Positions 1 to 8,820 of a DNA stretch of 64,000 nucleotides are shown here, piece by piece. The DNA lies in contig NZ_CP024621.1 of NCBI RefSeq assembly GCF_009846525.1, positions 3,286,001 through 3,350,000 on the forward strand, written 5' to 3'. Position 1 is the first letter of the stretch. The number at the start of each line of letters is the position of its first letter. The translations under genes and the position numbers were made by a program. The notes beneath the pieces were generated by a model. The model searched no databases, was not told the origin of the DNA, and was given only the letters and a program-made list of their open reading frames with translations. This DNA comes from Halomonas meridiana (lineage in GTDB: Bacteria > Pseudomonadota > Gammaproteobacteria > Pseudomonadales > Halomonadaceae).

Positions 1-530
1 TGCGTGGCACCTTCGCCAACGTGCGCATCAAAAACGAAATGCTCGACGGCGTGGTTGGCGGCGAAACACGCCACGTACCGAGCGGCGAGCAGATGGCCAT
101 CTACGATGCCGCCATGAAATACAAAGAGGAAGGCACGCCGCTGGTGGTGATTGCGGGTAAAGAGTATGGCACCGGCTCCTCGCGGGATTGGGCCGCCAAA
201 GGCACGCGCTTGCTAGGCGTACGCGCGGTGATTGCCGAATCCTTCGAGCGCATCCACCGTTCTAACCTGATCGGAATGGGCGTGGTACCGCTGCAATTTC
301 CGGAAGGCGAAAGCCGTGAAAGTCTGGGGTTAACTGGGGATGAAGAGATCTCGATTGCCGGTTTGAGCGATTTGAGTCCTGGAGGTACCGTGCAAGTCGT
401 GATCAAAAATAGCGACGGCGAACGTACCGTTGATGCCAAGTGCCGAATTGATACCGTCAATGAGCTGGCGTACTACCGCCACGGTGGTATCCTTCACTAC
501 GTGCTGCGCAAGATGATCGGCGCAGCCTAA
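1..530 (+). CDS. acnA: Aconitate hydratase A, C-terminal part (5' truncated by window)
   Basis: This is the last ~175 residues of an aconitase, which interconverts citrate and isocitrate in the TCA cycle. The reading frame is open from base 3 (Arg-Gly-Thr-Phe-Ala-Asn), so the start lies upstream of the window. The visible part is the C-terminal swivel domain: the block [16 protein letters not shown] carries the substrate-binding SSR residues, followed by [16 protein letters not shown], both typical of AcnA/IRP-type aconitases. The end ([11 protein letters not shown]) is also like AcnA. AcnD (2-methylisocitrate dehydratase) is a related alternative, but these blocks read as AcnA. The gene ends 26 bases before a strong terminator. 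Confidence 0.9.
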   Translation, partial: RGTFANVRIKNEMLDGVVGGETRHVPSGEQMAIYDAAMKYKEEGTPLVVIAGKEYGTGSSRDWAAKGTRLLGVRAVIAESFERIHRSNLIGMGVVPLQFPEGESRESLGLTGDEEISIAGLSDLSPGGTVQVVIKNSDGERTVDAKCRIDTVNELAYYRHGGILHYVLRKMIGAA

Positions 531-556
531 AGGTACGACCTACCAATGCTTGCATC

Positions 557-583
557 GCCCCCACCTCGGTGGGGGCTTTTTTT
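557..583 (+). terminator. Rho-independent terminator after acnA
   Basis: An 8-bp perfect GC-rich stem (GCCCCCAC/GTGGGGGC, loop CTCG) is followed by seven T residues. It lies between the convergent acnA and malic enzyme genes. Confidence 0.9.
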
Positions 584-600
584 GCCTACGTGACGCGCCC

Positions 601-2280
601 TTAGAAAGCGCGACGACGGTAGAAACGGTATTCAGGCGACCAGCAGGCAGACTCGATACGCTCACGCAGCACGGTGCCGCTGGTTTTCAACGCAACGCCG
701 TTTTGCTGCGCTTGCGCTGCCACCTCAAAAGCAATCGATTTGCTGATATCACGAATTCGCGACAGTGGCGGCAAGAGCGCACCTTTGCCCTCTTTCACCA
801 GCGGCGCTTCACGCGCCAGCGCCCGAGAGGCACTCATCAGCATCTCATCGGTGACGCGGTTGGCATTTGCCGCAATCACACCCAGCCCAATACCGGGGAA
901 GATATAGGCGTTGTTGCACTGGGCAATCGGGTAGGTACGGCCGTTGTACACCACCGGTGCGAACGGGCTACCGGTAGCCACCAACGCTTGGCCATCGGTC
1001 CAGCGAATCACGTCTTCTGGCACCGCTTCAGCCTGCGAGGTCGGGTTGGAGAGCGGCATGATCACCGGATGCTCGCAGCCTGCATGCATGGTGCGAACGA
1101 CTTGTTCGGTAAAGATACCGCGTTGGCCGCACACGCCAATCAGAATGGTGGGTTTGATCTGCGCGATGGTCTCTTCCAACCCTTGGCCGTTCCACTCAGC
1201 AACCAAGGCAGGGTCATGGGCCAAACGGCGCTGAAAGTCACGTTGCCACGCTTGATCCGTGGTCATTAGACCTTCACGGTCGACGATGAAGATGCGCGCA
1301 CGCGCTTCCGCTTCGGTCAGCCCCTCGGCCTCCATGGCCACGACGACCTGCTCGGCAATACCACACCCAGCAGAACCGCCTCCGACGAACACCACACGCT
1401 GTTGGGCAATCGTCTCCTCGCGGGCTTGGCAAGCGGCCATGAGCGTGCCCACCACGACCGAGGCCGTCCCTTGCACGTCATCGTTGAAGCAGCACAGCTC
1501 GTTACGGTAGCGCTCCAACAGCGGCACGGCATTGGCCTGAGCAAAGTCCTCAAACTGTAGCAGCACGTTCGGCCAGCGACGCTTCACGGCACAAATGAAC
1601 TCCGCCATGAAGGCATCGTACTCCTCCTGGCTCACCCGCTCATGACGCCAGCCCATGTACATCGGATCGTCCAGCAACGCCTGATTATTGGTGCCTACAT
1701 CGATCATGATGGGCAGCGTATAGGCTGGACTGATACCGCCACAGGCCGTATAAAGCGCGAGCTTCCCAATCGGAATGCCCATGCCACCAATGCCCTGATC
1801 CCCCAGGCCCAAAATACGCTCGCCATCGGTAACAACGATCACTTTGACGTTATCTTTGGTAGCACTGCGCAGGATGTCGTCCATGTGCTCGCGATCCGGG
1901 TAGCTAATGAACAGCCCCCGGTGGTTGCGGTAAATATTAGAAAACTCCTGGCACGCTTGACCTACTGTGGGCGTATAGATAATCGGCAGCATCTCTTCCA
2001 GATGCTCAGAGACGAGACGGAAATAGAGCGTTTCGTTATCGTCTTGAATGGCGCGTAGATGAATATGGCGCTCGAGATCGCTGTGGCACTGCTGGTACTG
2101 ACGGTACACCCGCTCTAGCTGGTCTTCGATGGTTTCGACTTTTTGGGGTAGTAACCCTATCAAGTTAAACGCCAGCCGCTCCTCTTGAGTAAACGCGCTG
2201 CCTTTGTTCAATAGCGGCATTTCAAGCAAAGAAGGACCGGCGTAAGGAATGTATAAAGGGCGTTTACTCATCGTAGACAT
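601..2280 (-). CDS. maeA: NAD-dependent malic enzyme
   Basis: It oxidatively decarboxylates malate to pyruvate with NAD, in the cytoplasm, linking the TCA cycle to pyruvate. At about 559 residues it has the length of the SfcA/MaeA family. Visible signatures are YTPTVG (about 102-107), the [13 protein letters not shown] region (161-173), the metal-binding QFEDF (242-246) and FNDDVQGT (265-272), and a GGGSAG nucleotide-binding loop near 300. The ATG at 2280 is chosen because AGAG lies about 6 bases upstream; an in-frame GTG two codons earlier is too close to that ribosome site. It stands alone, convergent with acnA. Confidence 0.95.
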   Translation of the reverse strand: MSTMSKRPLYIPYAGPSLLEMPLLNKGSAFTQEERLAFNLIGLLPQKVETIEDQLERVYRQYQQCHSDLERHIHLRAIQDDNETLYFRLVSEHLEEMLPIIYTPTVGQACQEFSNIYRNHRGLFISYPDREHMDDILRSATKDNVKVIVVTDGERILGLGDQGIGGMGIPIGKLALYTACGGISPAYTLPIMIDVGTNNQALLDDPMYMGWRHERVSQEEYDAFMAEFICAVKRRWPNVLLQFEDFAQANAVPLLERYRNELCCFNDDVQGTASVVVGTLMAACQAREETIAQQRVVFVGGGSAGCGIAEQVVVAMEAEGLTEAEARARIFIVDREGLMTTDQAWQRDFQRRLAHDPALVAEWNGQGLEETIAQIKPTILIGVCGQRGIFTEQVVRTMHAGCEHPVIMPLSNPTSQAEAVPEDVIRWTDGQALVATGSPFAPVVYNGRTYPIAQCNNAYIFPGIGLGVIAANANRVTDEMLMSASRALAREAPLVKEGKGALLPPLSRIRDISKSIAFEVAAQAQQNGVALKTSGTVLRERIESACWSPEYRFYRRRAF

Positions 2281-2400
2281 AGGCACTCTCTTTTTATGTC
2301 AATTGCTGTTGCAATGCAGCAACGCTGGGCGTTGGCGGCGTTTGAGCGTAATGTAACATGCTAGTACGACAAAGGTGGAAGTGACATAAATAAAGGGCAT

Positions 2401-2433
2401 AAAAAAAACGCCTCGGCATTGCCGAGACGTTTT
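2401..2433 (-). terminator. Terminator after the YeeE/YedE transporter
   Basis: The stem CTCGGC/GCCGAG with loop ATT is extended by CG and AAAA/TTTT pairs around one mismatch. On the minus strand it ends in a run of eight T. It follows the transporter stop at 2458; the A/T symmetry may let it work in both directions. Confidence 0.85.
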
Positions 2434-2457
2434 CTGGAAGCCACTAACGTGAGTCTT

Positions 2458-3669
2458 CTAACAGCTTTTGGCAACGGGTCGACGCCCCGCTTCCCCATCA
2501 AAGAAGAACGGCCGCAGCTTAACGCCCGCCATGTTGCCAGCGAACGCCGCCACCATCCACACCCAGCCGTGCAGGCTGCCAGAGGCAATACCGCTAAAGT
2601 AAGCGCCGATGTTACAACCAAAGGCCAAGCGGGCGCCATAACCTAGCATGATGCCACCGATCACCGCTGCCAATACCGATTTCAATGGAATGCGAAAGTT
2701 AGGCGCAAAACGTCCTGCCAAGCTCGCGGCGGCCAGGGCGCCAAGCATAATGCCGACGTTCATCACTGTAGTAATGTCGCTCCACACGCTGGCTTCCAGC
2801 GCGGCGGCGTTGCCAGGCGCTTGCCAGTAGCCCCACTGGCTCACATCGCCACCTACCAGTTCAAAGCTTTTGGCACCCCACAGCGCAAACGCCGAGGTGA
2901 TTCCCCACGGGCGGCCTGCCAATGCCAGCGTGGCAAAGTTCAGCAGCGCCAACGCCACCGCACCGGCTACCAGCGGCCATGGGCCCGACAACCAGCGCTC
3001 GGTGCCCGGTTTATCCACCATCGGAGCCTGCTCTAAATGGCCATGGCGGCGCTTCTCCATAATCACCGTAAACGCAGCAATCGCGGCAAACAGCACCAAG
3101 CTAATGCCGATACCTCCACCCACACCCGCCACATTGACTAGCGATACCGGCTGGAAAGCAGGCAGGCTTTGCCACCAAGTAAAGTGTGCGGTGCCAATGA
3201 CCGAACCCACAATAAAGAACACCAGCGTAATCAGCATGCGAGCATTGCCGCCGCCCGCCGTAAACAGCGTACCCGACGCACAGCCACCGCCTAGCTGCAT
3301 GCCTACCCCGAAGATAAACGCGCCCACCAGCACAGAAATACCGATGGGAGAAACGAAACCGCGCACTTCAGTACCAAACAAACTGCCCGCCCCTAGCGCC
3401 GGGAAGAACAGCACCACCGCAATCGCCAGCATCACCATTTGCGCCCGCAGCCCGCGCCCACGGCGTTCGGTGATAAAGACCCGCCACGCCGCCGTAAAGC
3501 CAAACGCCGCATGATAAAGCACCATGCCCAGCAAGCCGCCCACGATCATCAGCAAGCCGATGTTGGCGCTGAACAGCACGCCAATGATGAGCGAACTCAG
3601 CACAATGGCCGCCGTCGCTAGTAGAGGCACACGATAGTTGATCGGTGCCACTGTTGAGGTTGTTGCCAT
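2458..3669 (-). CDS. YeeE/YedE family sulfur-compound transporter
   Basis: This 403-residue inner-membrane protein is made of two related halves rich in hydrophobic helices. Each half carries the conserved cysteine motif of the family: GGGCASGT at about 127-134, and GCNIGAYFSG with GSLHGW near 350-370. Family members such as TsuA import thiosulfate and pass it via cysteines on the pore axis; thiosulfate or a similar sulfur oxyanion is therefore the likely substrate, by family inference only. No TusA/YeeD-like partner is encoded next to it. The gene is monocistronic, with its own terminator. Confidence 0.85.
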   Translation of the reverse strand: MATTSTVAPINYRVPLLATAAIVLSSLIIGVLFSANIGLLMIVGGLLGMVLYHAAFGFTAAWRVFITERRGRGLRAQMVMLAIAVVLFFPALGAGSLFGTEVRGFVSPIGISVLVGAFIFGVGMQLGGGCASGTLFTAGGGNARMLITLVFFIVGSVIGTAHFTWWQSLPAFQPVSLVNVAGVGGGIGISLVLFAAIAAFTVIMEKRRHGHLEQAPMVDKPGTERWLSGPWPLVAGAVALALLNFATLALAGRPWGITSAFALWGAKSFELVGGDVSQWGYWQAPGNAAALEASVWSDITTVMNVGIMLGALAAASLAGRFAPNFRIPLKSVLAAVIGGIMLGYGARLAFGCNIGAYFSGIASGSLHGWVWMVAAFAGNMAGVKLRPFFFDGEAGRRPVAKSC

Positions 3670-3691
3670 AGTTCACCTATTAGTCACGCCA

Positions 3692-3718
3692 AAAGCGCCT
3701 GCAATAGCGAGGCGCTTG
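3692..3718 (-). terminator. Possible terminator after trpS
   Basis: An 8-bp perfect stem AAGCGCCT/AGGCGCTT with a 9-base loop is followed on the minus strand by only four T. It lies about 90 bases beyond the trpS stop and just ahead of the transporter start, so it could alternatively be a leader structure of that gene. Confidence 0.45.
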
Positions 3719-3806
3719 GCTAATTTGGACAATAGTTATAAGCCTAACGTCGGATGTAGAATGCTGAAAATGCTTTATTTAGCAGTTCTTATGCTTTTAA
3801 CGAATA

Positions 3807-4829
3807 TTACACAAACCGCCCCAGACCTACCGCAGAGCGTAAACGGTCCATGGTGGTCGCTGCCTCCTCTCTGGCACGTTCGGCTCCTTTCTGGAGCACG
3901 GCTTCGATATGGCCGGGGTCTTCCATCAGCGTGTTATAGCGTTCACGAGGAGCACTCAGGTGGGCATTAAGATATTCAAATACGCGATCCTTCGCCTCGC
4001 CCCAACCGATGCCTTCAGCGTATTGCTGACGCATGGCCGCCGCTTCTGAGTCGCTCGCGAACGCTGAGAAAATTTGAAACAGCGTACAGGTGTCGGGATC
4101 TTTCGGCTCCCCTGGCTCGAGCGAGTTGGTTTTAATTTTTCTCACTAGCTTTTGCAGCTTTTTGTCGCTTACAAACAGCGGAATCGTGTTGTTATAGCTC
4201 TTGGACATCTTGCGGCCATCCAAGCCTTTGAGCACTTCGCCCTTTTCACTCACTACCGCTTCAGGCGGTGTGAAGTACTGGCCTTTGAACAGATGATTGA
4301 AGCGGCCAGCGATGTCCCGTGCCATTTCGATATGCTGAATCTGATCACGACCCACGGGTACTTTATTGGCGTTGAACATCAGTATGTCGGCAGCCATCAG
4401 CACCGGGTAGCCAAACAGCCCCATGGTGATGCCTTTATCGGGATCCTGGTCGCCGGCTTCTTCATTCTCGGCGACGGCGGCTTTATAAGCGTGAGCCCGA
4501 TTCATCAACCCTTTTGCGCATACGCAGGAGAGCATCCACATCAGCTCGGGGATCTCATGAATATCCGACTGACGGTAGAAGATGGCATTGTCGGTATCCA
4601 GGCCAAGTGCCAGCCACGTTGCCGCGATCTCCAAACGAGAAGCTTGCACACGCTTGGGGTCTTGGCACTTGATCAGCGCGTGGTAGTCAGCAAGAAAGTA
4701 GAACGACTGCACATTCGGATCTTGGCTTGCTTCGATAGCGGGCTTGATGGCGCCCACGTAGTTACCAAGGTGCGGCGTTCCGGTCGTGGTAATCCCGGTC
4801 AGCACACGGGTTTTGGCTGTCTGACTCAT
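3807..4829 (-). CDS. trpS: Tryptophan--tRNA ligase
   Basis: This class I aminoacyl-tRNA synthetase charges tRNA-Trp. The 340-residue length is normal. The HIGH-type signature appears as TGTPHLGN (about 16-23) and the KMSKS loop as [10 protein letters not shown] (KMSKS 207-211). The stretch [21 protein letters not shown] is characteristic of TrpRS. It starts at ATG 4829, 49 bases beyond the stop of the pilX-like gene, and is followed by a weak hairpin. Confidence 0.97.
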   Translation of the reverse strand: MSQTAKTRVLTGITTTGTPHLGNYVGAIKPAIEASQDPNVQSFYFLADYHALIKCQDPKRVQASRLEIAATWLALGLDTDNAIFYRQSDIHEIPELMWMLSCVCAKGLMNRAHAYKAAVAENEEAGDQDPDKGITMGLFGYPVLMAADILMFNANKVPVGRDQIQHIEMARDIAGRFNHLFKGQYFTPPEAVVSEKGEVLKGLDGRKMSKSYNNTIPLFVSDKKLQKLVRKIKTNSLEPGEPKDPDTCTLFQIFSAFASDSEAAAMRQQYAEGIGWGEAKDRVFEYLNAHLSAPRERYNTLMEDPGHIEAVLQKGAERAREEAATTMDRLRSAVGLGRFV

Positions 4830-4878
4830 GATCTGGATCCAACTGAATAAAGGTCAAAAACGATACGCTATTGTACGC

Positions 4879-5349
4879 CTATTGCCAAACTACCGCTTCT
4901 TCTGCAACGGCGTCGCCACTCGCTTTTCGGGCCACTAGCAGCGGCAAGCTTTGCGCAATCAACGCGCCATTCCCATCAAAGGTGGCTCCCAAAGCCATGA
5001 CCCAACGTTCACCATGGTAGATGATCGGCATGTAAAAGCAGCTTTGATGGGGACAACGGTGAGAGACAGATGCGTTCGAGTACGTGCCGACGTCATCAAA
5101 ACGCGTCGCTTTAGGCGTCTCTAACACGGGTGCGCCCTGCCAATCGAGCTCATCCCACCCGACCAGCGCTTCCGAAGCCGCCGTTTCAGCACGCATCTGG
5201 GCTTGGATCGACGCTCGAAAGTTGCCTGCCAAGCGCTCATCCACCAACGCCGCCTGCATGCCTATCAGCGCCATGACCAAGGCGCTGGCTAACAGCACCA
5301 TCACGATAACCAACGCTGCGCCTTGCTGTTTATTCACTTCGGTCCCCAT
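4879..5349 (-). CDS. PilX-like type IV pilus assembly protein
   Basis: A 156-residue protein with the PilX N-terminal domain: a short basic/polar leader, one hydrophobic helix (ALVIVMVLLASALVMALIG, about 11-29), then the VDERLAGNFRASIQAQMRAE-type segment found in PilX. It is a minor pilin-like component of the type IV pilus priming complex, inserted in the inner membrane. It is last in the minor-pilin operon, 2 bases after the pilW-like gene. No pilY1-like gene follows; the next gene is trpS. PilX is the best family match; exact function is inferred. Confidence 0.7.
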   Translation of the reverse strand: MGTEVNKQQGAALVIVMVLLASALVMALIGMQAALVDERLAGNFRASIQAQMRAETAASEALVGWDELDWQGAPVLETPKATRFDDVGTYSNASVSHRCPHQSCFYMPIIYHGERWVMALGATFDGNGALIAQSLPLLVARKASGDAVAEEAVVWQ

Positions 5350-5351
5350 GA

Positions 5352-5825
5352 TCAGTCATCCGAGGACGGAAATAGCACAGCACGGTGAGCGACATGGAAA
5401 CTCAGATCTCTCCCACCAGGGCCTAGTGGCAAGGTAACGAGACTGTCGACACCATCCGCCGCTTGGCGCCCCACTGGCACATCGCGCTCACAACTGTGAA
5501 TCGATGGAATCATGAAATTGACCATTGGCTGAGCACGCGACATGTCTTGAAGCGTGCAGCGGCATGCTTCTTCTACTTGGCGGCAGCGTAAATGATAAAA
5601 CGCCTGCCCCGACGCATCGTAGGCGCCATGCTGACGCAGCGTTTCCGTCATCGTGGTGACCGCAAAAATCAATGCCTCTTGCTGACGGCTAAGCATATCG
5701 ACATGGCGGTGGGTTTGCAGCGTCCCCAGAAAGAGATGCCCAGCGCCTAATACGATGACCAGTCCAATGGCCATCGCGACCATCACTTCGGTTAGCGTGA
5801 AACCAAGCTGCCTTTCCACTGGCAT
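5352..5825 (-). CDS. PilW-like minor pilin
   Basis: The product of about 157 residues begins MPVERQLGFTLTEVMVAMAIG, a class III prepilin leader cut before Phe, with Glu at position +5, then a hydrophobic helix. The start at 5825 has AGGGAG about 8 bases upstream; longer in-frame extensions overlap the pilV-like gene and lack pilin character. PilW proteins of Pseudomonas are about 270 residues, so this one is short. It contains several cysteines (LRCRQVEEACRC). Its position between pilV-like and pilX-like genes supports the name. Confidence 0.7.
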   Translation of the reverse strand: MPVERQLGFTLTEVMVAMAIGLVIVLGAGHLFLGTLQTHRHVDMLSRQQEALIFAVTTMTETLRQHGAYDASGQAFYHLRCRQVEEACRCTLQDMSRAQPMVNFMIPSIHSCERDVPVGRQAADGVDSLVTLPLGPGGRDLSFHVAHRAVLFPSSDD

Positions 5826-5847
5826 CGAACAACTCCCTTTGACACAT

Positions 5848-6255
5848 TTAAAGCGGCAGTAAAAACCGATACTCCAGCCTGATACCGTTCTCATCGTCAG
5901 GGACATCGATCTTGACCGTGACATCGAACTGGCAACCGGACCGGCCAATCGCACTCTGCGCCGGATCAACACTGCGTTTCAGCGGTGCCTCTTCATCCAA
6001 AAACCATGCGTCACGCCAAGCGCTTTCAATCGAGGCAACCGGTACGCTCTGACACCCTTCCACGTGGGCAATAGCAGCCCAAACACGCTCTTGCGCATCC
6101 AAAGCGGCCACGGAAGCAAGCGACTGTTGATAGCCACTGCGAACGCTCTGCATGGCTTTGAACTGCATCGCTGCCACGCTGAGTACTCCTAGCGACAGAA
6201 CGACCAGCGCCACTAACGCTTCTACCAGAGAGAACCCTCCCTGACGCACCTTCAT
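5848..6255 (-). CDS. PilV-like minor pilin (type IV pilus modification protein)
   Basis: The product of about 135 residues starts MKVRQGGFSLVEALVALVVLS, a prepilin cleavage site (G/FSLVE) followed by a hydrophobic helix with the PilV pattern. The ATG at 6255 overlaps the TAA of the upstream pilin gene (TAATG), which suggests coupled translation; a GTG three codons upstream is the alternative start. It is a predicted subunit of the minor-pilin initiation complex, processed by the prepilin peptidase PilD. Confidence 0.75.
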   Translation of the reverse strand: MKVRQGGFSLVEALVALVVLSLGVLSVAAMQFKAMQSVRSGYQQSLASVAALDAQERVWAAIAHVEGCQSVPVASIESAWRDAWFLDEEAPLKRSVDPAQSAIGRSGCQFDVTVKIDVPDDENGIRLEYRFLLPL

Positions 6256-6656
6256 TACCAGCACGCCACCGGCGTGCGTTCGCCACGCGCATTGAATCGA
6301 ATGTCATCACTGCAACCATCGGCCTGTGACGTGGTTGCTGTCAGCATGAAACCGCCGTCATTTGCACCGCCGGCCGCGACGGAAATGGTGTAGTTACCAT
6401 CGGGGGATGTTGTGGTAATGGCACAACCGGCATAACTGTATTGACGGGAGTAACAGCGCTCCAACTCAGACGCGGCTTGAAGCAGGCCCGCATGAGCATC
6501 GGTTCGTAGAGAACGTTCTACGTAGCGGGTATAGCTAGGGTAGGCAATGCCTGCGACAATCCCGATGATCGCCACAGCAATTAGCATTTCGATGAGAGTA
6601 AAACCTTGCTGGTGAGTCTCCTGCTCACCAGCAAGGGGAGATGAAGGGCTAGGCAC
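6255..6656 (-). CDS. Type IV pilin-like protein, PilE family
   Basis: This 133-residue prepilin has a leader of 18 residues ending QQG, cut before FTLIEMLIAVAIIGIVAGIAYPSY, the classic N-methylated pilin helix. Two C-terminal cysteines (GCSDD and VACW) could form the D-region disulfide. The likely start is GTG at 6656, with CAGGAG about 9 bases upstream. The beginning of the coding region contains an unusually strong hairpin (see 6604-6636). It heads the pilE-pilV-pilW-pilX-like operon downstream of ispH, as in Pseudomonas. Confidence 0.8.
   Translation of the reverse strand: MPSPSSPLAGEQETHQQGFTLIEMLIAVAIIGIVAGIAYPSYTRYVERSLRTDAHAGLLQAASELERCYSRQYSYAGCAITTTSPDGNYTISVAAGGANDGGFMLTATTSQADGCSDDIRFNARGERTPVACW
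6604..6636 (-). promoter_or_regulatory. 13-bp perfect hairpin within the prepilin leader codons
   Basis: CCTTGCTGGTGAG and its exact complement CTCACCAGCAAGG are separated by 7 bases. In the minus-strand transcript the stem is directly followed by UUUU, and the loop reads CAGGAGA. It lies just after the GTG start of the pilE-like gene, so it could act as an attenuator, as a translation-control stem, or as a terminator for ispH read-through. Confidence 0.6.
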
Positions 6657-6794
6657 CGAGTCTGCTCCTGTATCGGTTAAACCATACTTCGAGTATGTCG
6701 GAAACCGATACGCTTTGCATCACTCGCTTACGTCTATTCACTCACGCTGTTTCACCGATGAGCGCTTCAGCACATCCATTCTCGTCTAACAGCA

Positions 6795-7775
6795 TTACTC
6801 GCTGACGATCACCCGCTCGCGAAGCTCTTTCGGCATCGAGAACGTAATCGTCTCTTCACGTCCTTGCAGTTCGACCGGCGCTTCGGCACCCAGCGCTTGC
6901 AGTTGGTCGATGACGCCTTTTACCAGCACCTCGGGGGCGCTCGCGCCAGCGGTGACGCCAATGCGTTTCACGCCTTCCAACCACGAAGGCTCGATTTGCT
7001 CGGCGTTATCGATCAAGTAAGCGGGGGTGCCCATCCGTTCCGAAAGCTCACGTAGACGGTTAGAGTTCGAGCTGTTGGGGCTACCGACCACCAGCACCAA
7101 GTCGCTATCTGCTGCCAATTCACGCACCGCATCCTGGCGGTTTTGAGTGGCGTAGCAAATATCGTCTTTGCGTGGCCCCTGAATCTCAGGGAATTTCTCT
7201 CGCAACGCGTCGATCACTTTGGCGGTGTCATCCATGGAGAGCGTGGTTTGGGTGACGAATGCCAGCGCCGAGGGGTCGTTGACGACCAGATTGGCAACGT
7301 CCTGCTCATCTTCCACCAAATAAATCTTGCCGCCGTGGGAGGTGTCGTAGCGCCCCATGGTGCCTTCTACTTCTGGGTGGCCTTCGTGGCCAATCAGAAT
7401 GCACTCTTGCCCACGCTTTGCGTAGCGAAGCACTTCCATATGCACTTTGGTGACCAGCGGGCAGGTGGCATCGAACACTTTCAGGCCACGCTGCTCGGCA
7501 TCTTGCTGCACGGCACGGGAAACGCCGTGGGCAGAGAAGATGACGATCACATCGTCGGGCACTTCGTGGAGCTCTTCCACGAAGACCGCGCCGCGTTCGC
7601 GCAGGGTTTCTACTACAAAACGGTTGTGCACCACTTCATGGCGAACGTAAATCGGCGGGCCGAAGACATCCAGCGCGCGGTTGACGATATCGATCGCGCG
7701 GTCGACCCCCGCACAAAACCCGCGCGGGTTGGCTAGCTTGATCTGCACGGGCTGAGATGACTCTGATGACTGCAT
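6795..7775 (-). CDS. ispH: 4-hydroxy-3-methylbut-2-enyl diphosphate reductase
   Basis: It is the last enzyme of the MEP isoprenoid pathway, reducing HMBPP to IPP and DMAPP with a [4Fe-4S] cluster. The three cluster cysteines are visible: GFCAG (Cys21), DATCP (Cys105) and ICYAT (Cys207). The HEVVHN and [10 protein letters not shown] histidine/glutamate motifs and the late SNSNRL loop are present. The ATG at 7775 has AAGG about 8 bases upstream; a TTG six codons earlier is unlikely. It is the last gene of the ribF-ileS-lspA-fkpB-ispH run. Confidence 0.96.
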   Translation of the reverse strand: MQSSESSQPVQIKLANPRGFCAGVDRAIDIVNRALDVFGPPIYVRHEVVHNRFVVETLRERGAVFVEELHEVPDDVIVIFSAHGVSRAVQQDAEQRGLKVFDATCPLVTKVHMEVLRYAKRGQECILIGHEGHPEVEGTMGRYDTSHGGKIYLVEDEQDVANLVVNDPSALAFVTQTTLSMDDTAKVIDALREKFPEIQGPRKDDICYATQNRQDAVRELAADSDLVLVVGSPNSSNSNRLRELSERMGTPAYLIDNAEQIEPSWLEGVKRIGVTAGASAPEVLVKGVIDQLQALGAEAPVELQGREETITFSMPKELRERVIVSE

Positions 7776-7811
7776 AAAAGCGCCTTGATGCAACCTGCAT
7801 CGCTCAGGAAA

Positions 7812-8255
7812 TTAGTGTGTGGTGATCGGCGTGACGTTGAGCACTTCAACCTCAAACGTCAATGTACGCCCTGCCAGCGGATGGTTGAAGTCAACTTCTA
7901 CGCGGTCACCGTCAATGGTTTTGACCACGCCCGGCAATTCCGTTCCTGCTTTATCAGCAAACGACATCACCATACCGATTTCAGGCGCTTCATCACCAAA
8001 GTCGGCCCGCTTCAATGTCTGAATATTCTGCGGGTTGTGCTGACCAAAGGCGTGCTCTGGGGTGATATGAAACGTCCCGCTCTGGCCCGCTGCCATGCCT
8101 TTGATCGGATGCTCAAACCCCGGCGGCAGGTTACCGTCGCCATACTGAAACGTGGCCGGCGCCTTCTCTTTAGTGGAGTCGACGACCGTGCCATCTTCCA
8201 ACTTCAGCGTGAAGTGCAGGGTAATTTCCATACCCTCATCAATTAGGTAATCCAT
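7812..8255 (-). CDS. fkpB: FKBP-type peptidyl-prolyl isomerase, SlpA/FkpB type
   Basis: A prolyl cis-trans isomerase and chaperone of the SlyD/SlpA branch, about 147 residues. The FKBP core reads LKLEDGTVVDSTKEK, then PPGFEHPIKGM with the insert-in-flap typical of the family (ITPEHAFGQHNP). It lacks the histidine-rich metal tail of SlyD, which with its position between lspA and ispH supports SlpA/FkpB. The start ATG at 8255 follows a GAGGC ribosome site. Confidence 0.9.
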   Translation of the reverse strand: MDYLIDEGMEITLHFTLKLEDGTVVDSTKEKAPATFQYGDGNLPPGFEHPIKGMAAGQSGTFHITPEHAFGQHNPQNIQTLKRADFGDEAPEIGMVMSFADKAGTELPGVVKTIDGDRVEVDFNHPLAGRTLTFEVEVLNVTPITTH

Positions 8256-8274
8256 GGTGCCTCGCTCATTGATA

Positions 8275-8820
8275 CTAAGAAGATGATGACTGCGCAGCTT
8301 TCTTACGCCGCCGCTCACCCATAATCGACTCCCAAATTAAGCCCACGGCCCCCAGGGTAATGCCGATATCCGCCACGTTAAAGGCAGGGTAATACCAGCC
8401 TGCCGCATGGAAGGAGAGAAAATCCACCACATAGCCATGAATCAAGCGGTCGTATAGGTTACCCAGCGCCCCACCGATAATCAGCGGCAAGGCGATAGCG
8501 AGTAGCTTCTCATCCGCACGTACCCGAGATAACCAAACGGTGAGGCCAATGCTGGCGCCAATAGCAATCGCCGCAAAGAACCAGCGCTGCCAGCCGGGGT
8601 GCTCGGCTAAAAAGCTAAACGCCGCGCCGGTGTTGTGCAGCAGCGTGAGGTTGAAAAACGGCAACACCTCAACCGGCTGTGCATAACTTAAATAGTGGCT
8701 GGCCAAGTATTTTGTGGCGAGATCTAGCACGATGACGGCGACGGCCAGCCATAACCAGCGCAGTGGCCGCCGCATGGGCGGCCACTGAGGTGCTTTATGA
8801 GCAGGAGAAGAGTTAGGCAT
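8275..8820 (-). CDS. lspA: Lipoprotein signal peptidase (signal peptidase II)
   Basis: This inner-membrane aspartyl protease removes signal peptides from diacylglyceryl-modified prolipoproteins. The 181 residues form four predicted membrane helices. The catalytic motifs are present: [21 protein letters not shown] (first Asp) and [11 protein letters not shown] (second Asp). The ATG at 8820 overlaps the ileS stop by 8 bases, indicating translational coupling in the conserved ileS-lspA pair. Confidence 0.96.
   Translation of the reverse strand: MPNSSPAHKAPQWPPMRRPLRWLWLAVAVIVLDLATKYLASHYLSYAQPVEVLPFFNLTLLHNTGAAFSFLAEHPGWQRWFFAAIAIGASIGLTVWLSRVRADEKLLAIALPLIIGGALGNLYDRLIHGYVVDFLSFHAAGWYYPAFNVADIGITLGAVGLIWESIMGERRRKKAAQSSSS

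Noticed and set aside
550-2058. Long plus-strand frames antisense to the malic enzyme gene
   Set aside because: They are frames opened by GC-rich codon use of the real gene; the minus strand has full family motifs.
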